Assembly (NCBI GenBank): GCA_041484905.1
Contig: JBGPIL010000055.1
Span: 1-12,264 of the forward strand
Source of the DNA: JACQCE01 sp041484905
GTDB taxonomy: Bacteria; Nitrospirota; Nitrospiria; JACQCE01
DNA length: 12,264 nt
Direction: 5' to 3'
Shown here: piece by piece, positions 1 to 6,658 of the stretch
Position numbering within the stretch: position 1 is the first letter of the stretch
Layout of the letters: each line of letters begins with the position of its first letter
Program-made: the position numbers and the translations under genes
Notes under the pieces: model-generated
Told to the model about the DNA's origin: nothing
The model's database searches: none
What the model saw: only the letters and a program-made list of their open reading frames with translations

Positions 1-188
1 CGACGCAGATCGCGGCGTCGAGCCAGCAGCAGTTGGTGGGGATGGATCAGGTGGCGCTGGCGATGGAGAACATCAAGCAGGCGAGCGTGCAAAACGTGGC
101 CAGCACGAGACAGGCCGAGACGGCCGCGCAAAACCTGCACGAACTGGGGCAGAAGCTTAAACAAGTCATCGATCGATACAAGGTGTAA
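1..188 (+). CDS. Methyl-accepting chemotaxis protein, C-terminal end (partial)
   Basis: Reading codons from position 3 to the TAA at 186-188 gives the last 61 residues of a protein whose start lies outside the window. The stretch is Gln/Ala/Ser-rich and helical, with the wording typical of the distal arm of an MCP signalling domain: 'SSQQQLVGMDQVALAMENI' followed by a heptad-like tail 'ETAAQNLHELGQKLKQVI'. In MCPs this helix runs antiparallel to the CheA/CheW-binding hairpin and ends the protein. The gene lies 37 bp upstream of a cheA-type kinase, which supports the call. Sensor, membrane and HAMP parts are not visible, so ligand and location cannot be judged. There is no CheR-docking pentapeptide such as NWETF at the C-terminus. 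Family assignment is strong; anything about its signal is unknown. Confidence 0.88.
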   Translation, partial: TQIAASSQQQLVGMDQVALAMENIKQASVQNVASTRQAETAAQNLHELGQKLKQVIDRYKV

Positions 189-225
189 CGATCAGCGAAT
201 TTCACCACTCGAAGTCTGAGGTATC

Positions 226-2544
226 ATGGCCCAACAGGATTCCGACGTCCTCAAAAAACTGCTCGCCATTTTCAGGGTCGAGGCGGACGAGCACCTGACT
301 GCAATCTCTGCGCGCTTGCTCGAGCTGGAGAAAATTCCGGCGGCTGCGCGCCGGCTGCCGTTGATCGAGGTGATTTTTCGTGAGACGCACAGCCTGAAAG
401 GCGCCGCCCGATCTGTCAACATGGCGGAGATCGAGACCCTCTGCCAATCCCTGGAGAGTGTTTTGGCCGGATTGAAACGCCGCGTCATCGCGCTCTCGCC
501 TGAATTATTTGATCTCTTTCACCGGACCGTGAACAGCCTCGAAGGATGCCTGGCTGCCGTTGAATCCGGGCCAACCGCTGATGAACGATCGAAGATGGCG
601 TCGTTGATTCATGAACTTGACAGAGTCCCAAAAGGGGTGAACATCAGGAAACAAAAGGCTGAGCCTGAACTCGATACGCCATCGCAGGTTCCGGCCCCTC
701 ACCCCTCAACGGCGGATCCCCCATCGCCGGTGTCCAGCCCCCTGCTGTCAGAAACGGTGAGGATTCACACGGCAAAATTAGACTCCATTCTGCTTCAAGC
801 GGAGGAGTTGCTCGCCGCAAAACTGGCAGCCAGTCAGCGTATTGGCGAATTGAACGAAATCACAGCGACGCTTGCCGGCCGGCGAAAGGAATGGGCCAAG
901 ATCCAACCCCTTTTGCGAGCGATTCAGCAGCCATTTGAAAAAAATGGCGAAAAGAACGGCAGACAGAACGGGTCGGCGCACAAAACCCAACAGGTCAGGC
1001 GGTTTTTTGAGTTGCTGGAACGAGACAGCGAGGCCGTTCAATCGATCGAGCGCCGATTGGCCGCAGTGGCAGCGGCGGCGATCCAGGATCAGCGATCACT
1101 CGCCGGCATGGTGGACACGCTCCTTGAAGATACGAAGAAAACGCTGATGCTGCCCTTCTCGTCGCTGCTGGATCTCTTCCCCAAGCTGGTCCGGGACCTT
1201 TCGCATGATCAGGGTAAAGAGGCGGAACTGGTGATGCTGGGGAGGGAGATCGAGATTGACCGGCGGATTCTTGAGGAGATGAAGGACCCGCTGATTCATT
1301 TGGTGAGGAACTGCATGGATCACGGGATCGAGACCCCCGCGGTCAGGGTGCAAAGGAAAAAACCGCCACGCGGGACCGTCACGATTGTGATCGCCCCGAA
1401 AGACGGCAACAAAGTGGAAATTTCGATTGAGGATGACGGGGCGGGCATCGACGTGGCAACGGTGAAATCCTCGGCCGGCAAGCTCGGCATCGTGTCCCAT
1501 GGCGAGGCGGAGCAACTCAGCGAACAGGAGGCGCTGGCCCTGGTTTTCCAGTCCGGGGTCTCCACGAATCCCTTGATCACAGACCTGTCCGGTCGGGGAC
1601 TCGGTCTGGCCATCGTCAGGGAAAAGGTCGAAAAATTAGGAGGGGTCGTATCGGTCGAGACGCGCCACGGCGAGGGGACGACATTCCGCATGACGCTGCC
1701 GCTGACGCTTACGACGTTTCGAGGCATCCTGGTTCGTGTGGGAGACGCGCTGTTTGTGATTCCGGCGGCCAATGTGGAGCGCGTGGCGAGCGTTGGACAA
1801 GAGGAGATCAGAACCGTGGAAAACAAGGAGGCCGTCCAACTCGACGGGCGGGCCGTGGCATTGGCCCGGCTGGGAGACGTGCTCGGGATTCCAGGGAAGA
1901 AGACCGCGGACGGCGCGAAAGGCCGCGCGCCGGTGCTCGTCATCGGTTCGGCGGGAAAACGCATGGCATTGCTGGCGGACGAGATCCTCGGCGAGCAGGA
2001 GGTGTTGGTGAAACCGCTCGGCCGGCAGTTGTCCCGTATTCGGAACATCGCGGGCGCCACCGTGTTGGGATCCGGTCGAGTGGTGCCCATTCTAAATGTT
2101 CATGACGTGCTGAAATCGGCTGCAAAGAATGCGGCCGTCCCTGCAAGAGCCGCCGCGGTTGTGAAGGAAGCGGCCGGGAAGAAGAAATCCATCTTGGTCG
2201 CGGAAGATTCCATTACGGCAAGGACGTTGGTGAAGAATATTCTCGAAGCGGCAGGGTATCACGTCAAGACCGCCGTCGACGGGGTGGAGGCGTTCACGGC
2301 GCTCAAAACGGAGACGTTCGATGTCGTGGTCTCGGATGTGGACATGCCGAGGATGAGCGGGTTTGAACTGACGGCCAAGATTCGCGCTGACAAGAAATGT
2401 TCGGGATTGCCCGTCGTGCTGGTGACGGCGCTGGAATCCCGCGAGGACCGGGAGCGCGGGATCGATGTCGGCGCGAACGCCTATATCGTGAAGAGCAGCT
2501 TTGACCAGAGTAATTTGTTGGAAGTGATTCGAAGACTATTATGA
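226..2544 (+). CDS. cheA: Hybrid chemotaxis-type histidine kinase CheA with C-terminal receiver (WspE/FrzE-like)
   Basis: This 772-residue kinase would autophosphorylate in response to the MCP array and pass phosphate to its own receiver and to partner receivers. Domains in order: HPt/P1 at about 5-110 with the phospho-acceptor His55 in 'HSLKGAA'; a Pro/Ser-rich linker at about 140-175 with no recognisable P2 domain; a P3 dimerisation region at about 178-310 that contains a Lys/Asn/Gly-rich insertion (238-253); an HATPase domain with N-box 'HLVRNCMDHGIE' (358-369), G1 'DDGAGID' (403-409) and G2 'GRGLGLA' (456-462); a CheW-like P5 domain at about 495-635; and a receiver at about 654-772 with Asp661, phospho-acceptor Asp704 in 'SDVDMP', Thr734 and Lys756. 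All key residues are intact. The ATG at 226 has GAGG at 218-221. A CheA-receiver fusion is the rule in Wsp, Frz and other alternative-function systems, so the output is probably not flagellar. The stop overlaps the next start by 4 bp (ATGA). Confidence 0.95.
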   Translation: MAQQDSDVLKKLLAIFRVEADEHLTAISARLLELEKIPAAARRLPLIEVIFRETHSLKGAARSVNMAEIETLCQSLESVLAGLKRRVIALSPELFDLFHRTVNSLEGCLAAVESGPTADERSKMASLIHELDRVPKGVNIRKQKAEPELDTPSQVPAPHPSTADPPSPVSSPLLSETVRIHTAKLDSILLQAEELLAAKLAASQRIGELNEITATLAGRRKEWAKIQPLLRAIQQPFEKNGEKNGRQNGSAHKTQQVRRFFELLERDSEAVQSIERRLAAVAAAAIQDQRSLAGMVDTLLEDTKKTLMLPFSSLLDLFPKLVRDLSHDQGKEAELVMLGREIEIDRRILEEMKDPLIHLVRNCMDHGIETPAVRVQRKKPPRGTVTIVIAPKDGNKVEISIEDDGAGIDVATVKSSAGKLGIVSHGEAEQLSEQEALALVFQSGVSTNPLITDLSGRGLGLAIVREKVEKLGGVVSVETRHGEGTTFRMTLPLTLTTFRGILVRVGDALFVIPAANVERVASVGQEEIRTVENKEAVQLDGRAVALARLGDVLGIPGKKTADGAKGRAPVLVIGSAGKRMALLADEILGEQEVLVKPLGRQLSRIRNIAGATVLGSGRVVPILNVHDVLKSAAKNAAVPARAAAVVKEAAGKKKSILVAEDSITARTLVKNILEAAGYHVKTAVDGVEAFTALKTETFDVVVSDVDMPRMSGFELTAKIRADKKCSGLPVVLVTALESREDRERGIDVGANAYIVKSSFDQSNLLEVIRRLL

Positions 2545-3872
2545 GATTCCGGCTGGCACATATCTCCCTGCGCGCCCGGTTCATCCTCGGCCTTGGCGCC
2601 GTGCTGCTGCCGTTTCTGCTGGCGGCCGTCGTCGGCCTGTTCTATCTCTTGCCCCGGCTGGTCGAGCCCATGGAAAAGATTATGGCAGAGATAATCGGGG
2701 AGACAGAACCCATCCGGCGTCTTCAGGAGGCGTTGCTCATGGCGGCCATGCCGCCCAACGATTATCTCATTCACGGTGATCCGGCCGAGCGCGGGCAGTT
2801 CGCGACGCTGAGCGGACAAGTAGATTCTGCGTTCGAGAAGGTCAATGTTGCGTCGTTCGGCGAGGCAGCGGAGCGCGCGGGGATCGAGGCGGCCTATGCG
2901 GAATGGCAGCGGGCCTGGTCCATGGGCGAGGCCATCTTGCGCCTGCGAGCCCCCCAGGGAAATTCGAACAGGGTGCGCGACATGGAGAATTTATTCGATG
3001 CCCACATTGACCGCACCGTGGCCTTGCTCGATCAGGTCCATGATGTCGCCCACCGGGAGATTGACGAGGACTGGGAGGTTGCCCGCGCCGCCAAGACGAG
3101 AAGCGTATGGGTGACCTTTGTTGCCTTTATGCTGGCATTGGCGATCTCCACCTTCGCCGGCGCCGCGCTGGCCCGATCCGTCATGACGGGAGTGGACGCG
3201 CTGCGCGCGGGCGCAACACGCTTGGCCGCAGGCGAGCTTTCCCACCGGGTGGTTTTGGATCATCAAGATGAGCTGGGACAGTTGGCAAAGACCTTCAACG
3301 CCATGGCCGAACAGCTCGAAAAAAGTCAAGAGATGCTGAAAGACCTTTCCGTTCAAGACGGCCTCACGGGATTGTACAATCACCGCGCCTTCTATGCGAT
3401 GCTCGCCGACGAGCTCGTGCGCGCGCAGCGGTTCAACCGGCCAGTCTCGCTGCTGATGCTCGACATCGACTACTTCAAGCGCGTGAACGATTTGCACGGA
3501 CATCTGGCGGGGGATGCCGTCCTCAAGGGACTGAGCGAGCGGCTGGGCCGCCAGGCGCGCTCCATTGACCGCATCTGCCGCTACGGCGGCGAGGAGTTCA
3601 CCGTTATCTTGCCGGAGACCGATCTTGAGGCCGCCGCCAATGTCGCCGAGCGCCTGCGCGCGGCGGTGGATGCGCAGCCGTTTGATGTCAACACCGGCGC
3701 GCCCATGCGCATTACCGTCAGTATCGGAGTGGCCGCCTTTCCAGAGGACGCTGGGTCGGAGGAGGAACTCATCGCCGCAGCGGACCGGGCTCTTTACTCG
3801 GCCAAGCAAGCGGGGCGTAATCGCGTATGCGCCCATCAGCCGGATGCGGAACGAAAAACGAGAAGCCGTTGA
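2541..3872 (+). CDS. Membrane-anchored HAMP-GGDEF diguanylate cyclase
   Basis: Predicted to make cyclic di-GMP from two GTP at the inner membrane. The 443 residues contain an N-terminal transmembrane helix at about 14-38, a mostly helical periplasmic segment at about 40-187, a second transmembrane helix at about 188-212, a HAMP domain at about 212-265, and a GGDEF domain at about 270-432. The active-site motif is 'YGGEEF' (348-353), an accepted GGEEF variant. The product-inhibition I-site RxxD is present as 'RSID' (340-343), exactly five residues before the GG, so feedback inhibition is expected. The metal-binding 'DIDYFKRVND' (308-317) is also intact. The start overlaps the cheA stop (ATGA at 2541-2544), implying translational coupling. 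It occupies a place in a Wsp-like operon where one might expect a receiver-type cyclase, but it has no receiver, so its control by the array must be indirect or through HAMP. Enzyme call strong; wiring inferred. Confidence 0.93.
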   Translation: MRFRLAHISLRARFILGLGAVLLPFLLAAVVGLFYLLPRLVEPMEKIMAEIIGETEPIRRLQEALLMAAMPPNDYLIHGDPAERGQFATLSGQVDSAFEKVNVASFGEAAERAGIEAAYAEWQRAWSMGEAILRLRAPQGNSNRVRDMENLFDAHIDRTVALLDQVHDVAHREIDEDWEVARAAKTRSVWVTFVAFMLALAISTFAGAALARSVMTGVDALRAGATRLAAGELSHRVVLDHQDELGQLAKTFNAMAEQLEKSQEMLKDLSVQDGLTGLYNHRAFYAMLADELVRAQRFNRPVSLLMLDIDYFKRVNDLHGHLAGDAVLKGLSERLGRQARSIDRICRYGGEEFTVILPETDLEAAANVAERLRAAVDAQPFDVNTGAPMRITVSIGVAAFPEDAGSEEELIAAADRALYSAKQAGRNRVCAHQPDAERKTRSR

Positions 3873-4933
3873 TGATTAAAGTCCTGATCGTCGAAGACTC
3901 GCCCACCGTGCGGGATTTCCTCATTCATATTCTCAATTCAGATCCGGTGGTGCGCGTGGTTGGAACAGCCGGCAACGGAGAGGAGGCCCTTGAGGCGGTG
4001 GAGCACTGCCGGCCCGACGTCGTCACCATGGACATCCACATGCCGAAAATGGACGGATTGGAGGCGACGCGAAGAATGATGGAGACGCACCCGGTGCCCA
4101 TTGTGATTGTGAGCGGGAGCCATGATCCCCGGGAGGTGGCGGAGACATTTCGTGCAATGGAAGCCGGCGCACTGGCGGTGCTGCCGAGGCCGGCGGGACG
4201 AGGGCATCCTGACCATGAGACCATGGTGAGAGATCTTGTGCAAACGGTGAAGCTGATGTCGGAAGTGAAAGTCGTCAGACGATGGGCCCGGGCGCATCGA
4301 ACGGCGGCGGATGGCGCGGCGCGGGAACGTCCTTTCCCCAGGCGCGCCCCATCGGATGTGAAGCTCATTGCCATCGGGGCTTCGACGGGCGGGCCGGTGG
4401 TCCTCCAAACGATTCTGTCAGGACTTCCCCGAGATTTTTCGGCGCCCATTGCGATCGTGCAGCATATGGTGGCCGATTTCATTCCTGGATTCACGGAGTG
4501 GTTGGATCAAACGTGTCGCCGGCCGGTCCATGTGGCCACGCATGGGGCGCCGATCCTCCCCGGGCACGCCTACACGGCCCCAGGCGGTTATCAGATGAAA
4601 GTGGACGCGGGCGGGCACATCGTGCTCACCCGGGACGAACCCGAGAACGGCCATTGTCCATCCGTCTCGTATCTGTTCCGCTCGGTCGCGCAGGTGTTCG
4701 GGGGCACCGCCGTCGGCGTGTTGCTCTCGGGAATGGGGAAAGACGGCGCTGAGGAATTGAGGTTGATGCGGGAGCGGGGGGCCATCACCATCGCGCAGGA
4801 TAAAGAAAGCTCCGTCGTCCACGGCATGCCGGGAGAGGCGATCCAACTTGATGCGGCAGCGTACGTCCTTCCGCCGGAGAAAATTACCGCGGCGCTGGCG
4901 AGTCTGGCGGGCAAGAGTCAGCGAAAGGAGTGA
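3872..4933 (+). CDS. cheB: Chemotaxis protein-glutamate methylesterase CheB (WspF-like)
   Basis: A 353-residue protein expected to remove methyl groups from (and deamidate) glutamates of the MCP, resetting the array when phosphorylated by the hybrid CheA. The receiver spans about 1-125 with Asp9, phospho-acceptor Asp54 in 'MDIHMP' and Ser81. The position normally held by the conserved Lys is Arg106 ('LPRP'). A basic linker (136-160) leads to the methylesterase domain at about 163-345, with the catalytic triad visible as Ser171 in 'GASTGG', His198 in 'QHM' and Asp291 in 'GMGKDG'. I chose the ATG at 3872 rather than an in-frame ATG at 3827, because 'MIKVLIVEDS' is the normal start of the fold and the earlier codons lie inside the cyclase gene. 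This start overlaps the cyclase stop by one base (TGATG), with AGAAG just upstream. The full length matches the CheB family. Confidence 0.94.
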   Translation: MIKVLIVEDSPTVRDFLIHILNSDPVVRVVGTAGNGEEALEAVEHCRPDVVTMDIHMPKMDGLEATRRMMETHPVPIVIVSGSHDPREVAETFRAMEAGALAVLPRPAGRGHPDHETMVRDLVQTVKLMSEVKVVRRWARAHRTAADGAARERPFPRRAPSDVKLIAIGASTGGPVVLQTILSGLPRDFSAPIAIVQHMVADFIPGFTEWLDQTCRRPVHVATHGAPILPGHAYTAPGGYQMKVDAGGHIVLTRDEPENGHCPSVSYLFRSVAQVFGGTAVGVLLSGMGKDGAEELRLMRERGAITIAQDKESSVVHGMPGEAIQLDAAAYVLPPEKITAALASLAGKSQRKE

Positions 4934-4936
4934 TCC

Positions 4937-6190
4937 ATGACGTCACCGAAAAGGATCAGGCGCGACGGCGAGAACATTCTGATCGCTGAAGACAGCCCGA
5001 CGCAAGCCGAGGAGTTGAAGCTCATCCTCGAAGGCCGCGGATATCACGTCACGGTTGCGGCCAACGGCAAACAGGCGCTTGCGGCAGTCCACAAGCGCAA
5101 GCCGGCGGTCATTATCAGTGATATCGTCATGCCGGAAATGGATGGATACAAATTCTGCAAGGAGGTCAAGTCCGACGGCGAGTTGAAAGACATCCCGGTG
5201 ATCCTGGTGACGACGCTGTCCGATCCGGGAGACATCGTCAGGGGACTGGAGTGCGGCGCGGATAACTTCATCCGGAAACCGTACGATGAGAAATATCTCC
5301 TGTCGCGCATCGACTATATCCTGATGAACCGCGAGCTGCGCAAGAGCGAAAAGGTGGAGTTGGGCGTCGTGATCAACTTGATGGGGCAACGGCACTTCAT
5401 CACCTCAGACCGGCAGCAGATCCTCGATTTGCTGATTTCGACGTACGAGCAGGCCGTTCATATGAACGAGGAACTGCAGACCCGGCAGAAAGAACTCGCT
5501 GAACGCACGGCGCAGCTTGAAGCGGCCAATAAAGAGCTGGAATCCTTCTCGTACTCTGTTTCGCATGATCTTCGCGCGCCATTGCGAAGCATTAACGGCT
5601 TCAGCCAGGCGCTGCTTGCGGACTATGCCGACCGGCTTGATGCGCAAGGCAAGGACCATCTTCACCGTGTCCATGCCGCCAGTCAGCGCATGGCGGCGTT
5701 GATCGACGATTTATTGAATCTCTCACGTGTGACGCGTGGTGAGATGCACCTCGAATCGGTTGATTTGAGTGCGCTGGCACGGACGATTGCAGCGGAGCTT
5801 CGGAAGTCGCAGCCGGCGCGGCAGGTTGAATGTGTGATTGCGGCCGGCATTGTGGCGAACGGCGACGCGGGGCTGCTTCGCATCGCGCTCGAAAATCTGA
5901 TTGGTAATGCCTGGAAATTTACATCAAAAAGTCCACGGGCCAGGATCGAGTTCGGCGTGACGCAACGGGAAGGCGAGTCGGTTTATTTTGTGCGGGATGA
6001 CGGCGCCGGTTTTGACATGGCGTATGCCGGAAAGCTCTTCGGCGCCTTCCAGCGGTTGCATGCCGCCACCGAATTCCCCGGCACCGGCATCGGATTGGCC
6101 ACGGTTCAGCGCATTATTCACCGCCACGCCGGCCGGGTATGGGCCGAGGGAGCCGTCGAGCACGGCGCCGCGTTTTTCTTCACATTGTAG
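4937..6190 (+). CDS. Receiver-histidine kinase hybrid (N-terminal REC, HisKA, HATPase)
   Basis: A soluble 417-residue kinase with no membrane segment. A receiver occupies about 13-130 (Asp19, phospho-acceptor Asp62 in 'SDIVMP', Thr92, Lys114). A coiled-coil linker at about 165-203 leads to a HisKA domain whose H-box 'SVSHDLRAPLRSI' places the phospho-acceptor at His210. The HATPase domain has N-box 'ENLIGNAWKF' (319-328), G1 'DDGAGFD' (354-360), the F-box region 'KLFGAFQRLH' and G2 'GTGIGLA' (382-388). The H-box and N-box wording is that of the Cph1/phytochrome-type kinase subgroup, which classically signals to Rcp1-like regulators; one is encoded immediately downstream. The likely logic is that the hybrid CheA phosphorylates the receiver, which then tunes this kinase. 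That is inference. The ATG at 4937 has AAGGAG at 4925-4930, which overlaps the end of cheB (3-bp intergenic gap). Confidence 0.92.
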   Translation: MTSPKRIRRDGENILIAEDSPTQAEELKLILEGRGYHVTVAANGKQALAAVHKRKPAVIISDIVMPEMDGYKFCKEVKSDGELKDIPVILVTTLSDPGDIVRGLECGADNFIRKPYDEKYLLSRIDYILMNRELRKSEKVELGVVINLMGQRHFITSDRQQILDLLISTYEQAVHMNEELQTRQKELAERTAQLEAANKELESFSYSVSHDLRAPLRSINGFSQALLADYADRLDAQGKDHLHRVHAASQRMAALIDDLLNLSRVTRGEMHLESVDLSALARTIAAELRKSQPARQVECVIAAGIVANGDAGLLRIALENLIGNAWKFTSKSPRARIEFGVTQREGESVYFVRDDGAGFDMAYAGKLFGAFQRLHAATEFPGTGIGLATVQRIIHRHAGRVWAEGAVEHGAAFFFTL

Positions 6191-6207
6191 CAGCTAAGGA
6201 GGGCGGC

Positions 6208-6651
6208 ATGGCCGGGAAGCTCATTTTGCTGGTCGAAGACAATTCGGATGACGAGGCGTTGACCTTGCGCGCATTGAGGCAACACAACATCAAGAACGAG
6301 GTCGTGGTGGCGCGCGACGGGGCCGAAACGCTGGATTACCTCTTTGGGGCCGGCGCGCACGCCGGCCGCGATATGCGCGTCATGCCGGAGGTGGTCCTGC
6401 TCGATCTGAAGCTGCCCAAACTGGACGGGATCGAAGTCTTAAAGCGGATACGCGCCGACCGCCGCACCGAGCTACTCCCCGTCGTCATCCTCACGTCATC
6501 GAAAGAAGATCAAGACATCATCAATGGCTATAAGTTCGGCGCAAACAGCTATGTCCAGAAGCCGGTTGATTTCACCCAATTTACTGAAGCGGTCCGTCAA
6601 CTGGGACTCTACTGGCTGATCTGGAATGAGCCGCCGCCCCGAGGGAGATAA
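6208..6651 (+). CDS. Rcp1-like single-domain response regulator
   Basis: A 147-residue stand-alone receiver with no output domain. Conserved residues are Asp11-Asp15 region 'VEDNSDDE', phospho-acceptor Asp66 in 'LDLKLPKLDG', Thr96 in 'ILTSSKEDQDI' and Lys118 in 'YVQKPVDF'. The C-terminal 'AVRQLGLYWLIWNEPPP' (128-144) is the hallmark of the Rcp1 subfamily, partners of phytochrome-type kinases. The ATG at 6208 is preceded by AAGGAGG at 6196-6202 with 5-nt spacing; an in-frame upstream ATG at 6139 would lie inside the kinase gene and lacks this support. It starts 17 bp after the kinase stop, so the two are almost certainly a cognate pair. With no effector domain it should act by protein contact or as a phosphate sink or relay, possibly toward the CheA or GGDEF-EAL receivers. 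The partner is inferred. Confidence 0.92.
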   Translation: MAGKLILLVEDNSDDEALTLRALRQHNIKNEVVVARDGAETLDYLFGAGAHAGRDMRVMPEVVLLDLKLPKLDGIEVLKRIRADRRTELLPVVILTSSKEDQDIINGYKFGANSYVQKPVDFTQFTEAVRQLGLYWLIWNEPPPRGR

Positions 6652-6658
6652 GCACGCC

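Noticed and set aside
1320..2090. 256-codon minus-strand open frame opposite cheA
   Set aside because: Antisense shadow of the HATPase and CheW-like domains; low-complexity Ser/Pro/Thr-rich translation with no recognisable motif.
2991..3836. 281-codon minus-strand open frame opposite the HAMP-GGDEF gene
   Set aside because: Shadow of a well-supported coding region; no ribosome site and no family resemblance.
6348..6367. Perfect inverted repeat GGCCGGCG-CGCA-CGCCGGCC
   Set aside because: It lies inside the Rcp1-like coding sequence and encodes a Gly/Ala-rich loop; in GC-rich DNA such codons make this palindrome by chance, and no T-run follows.
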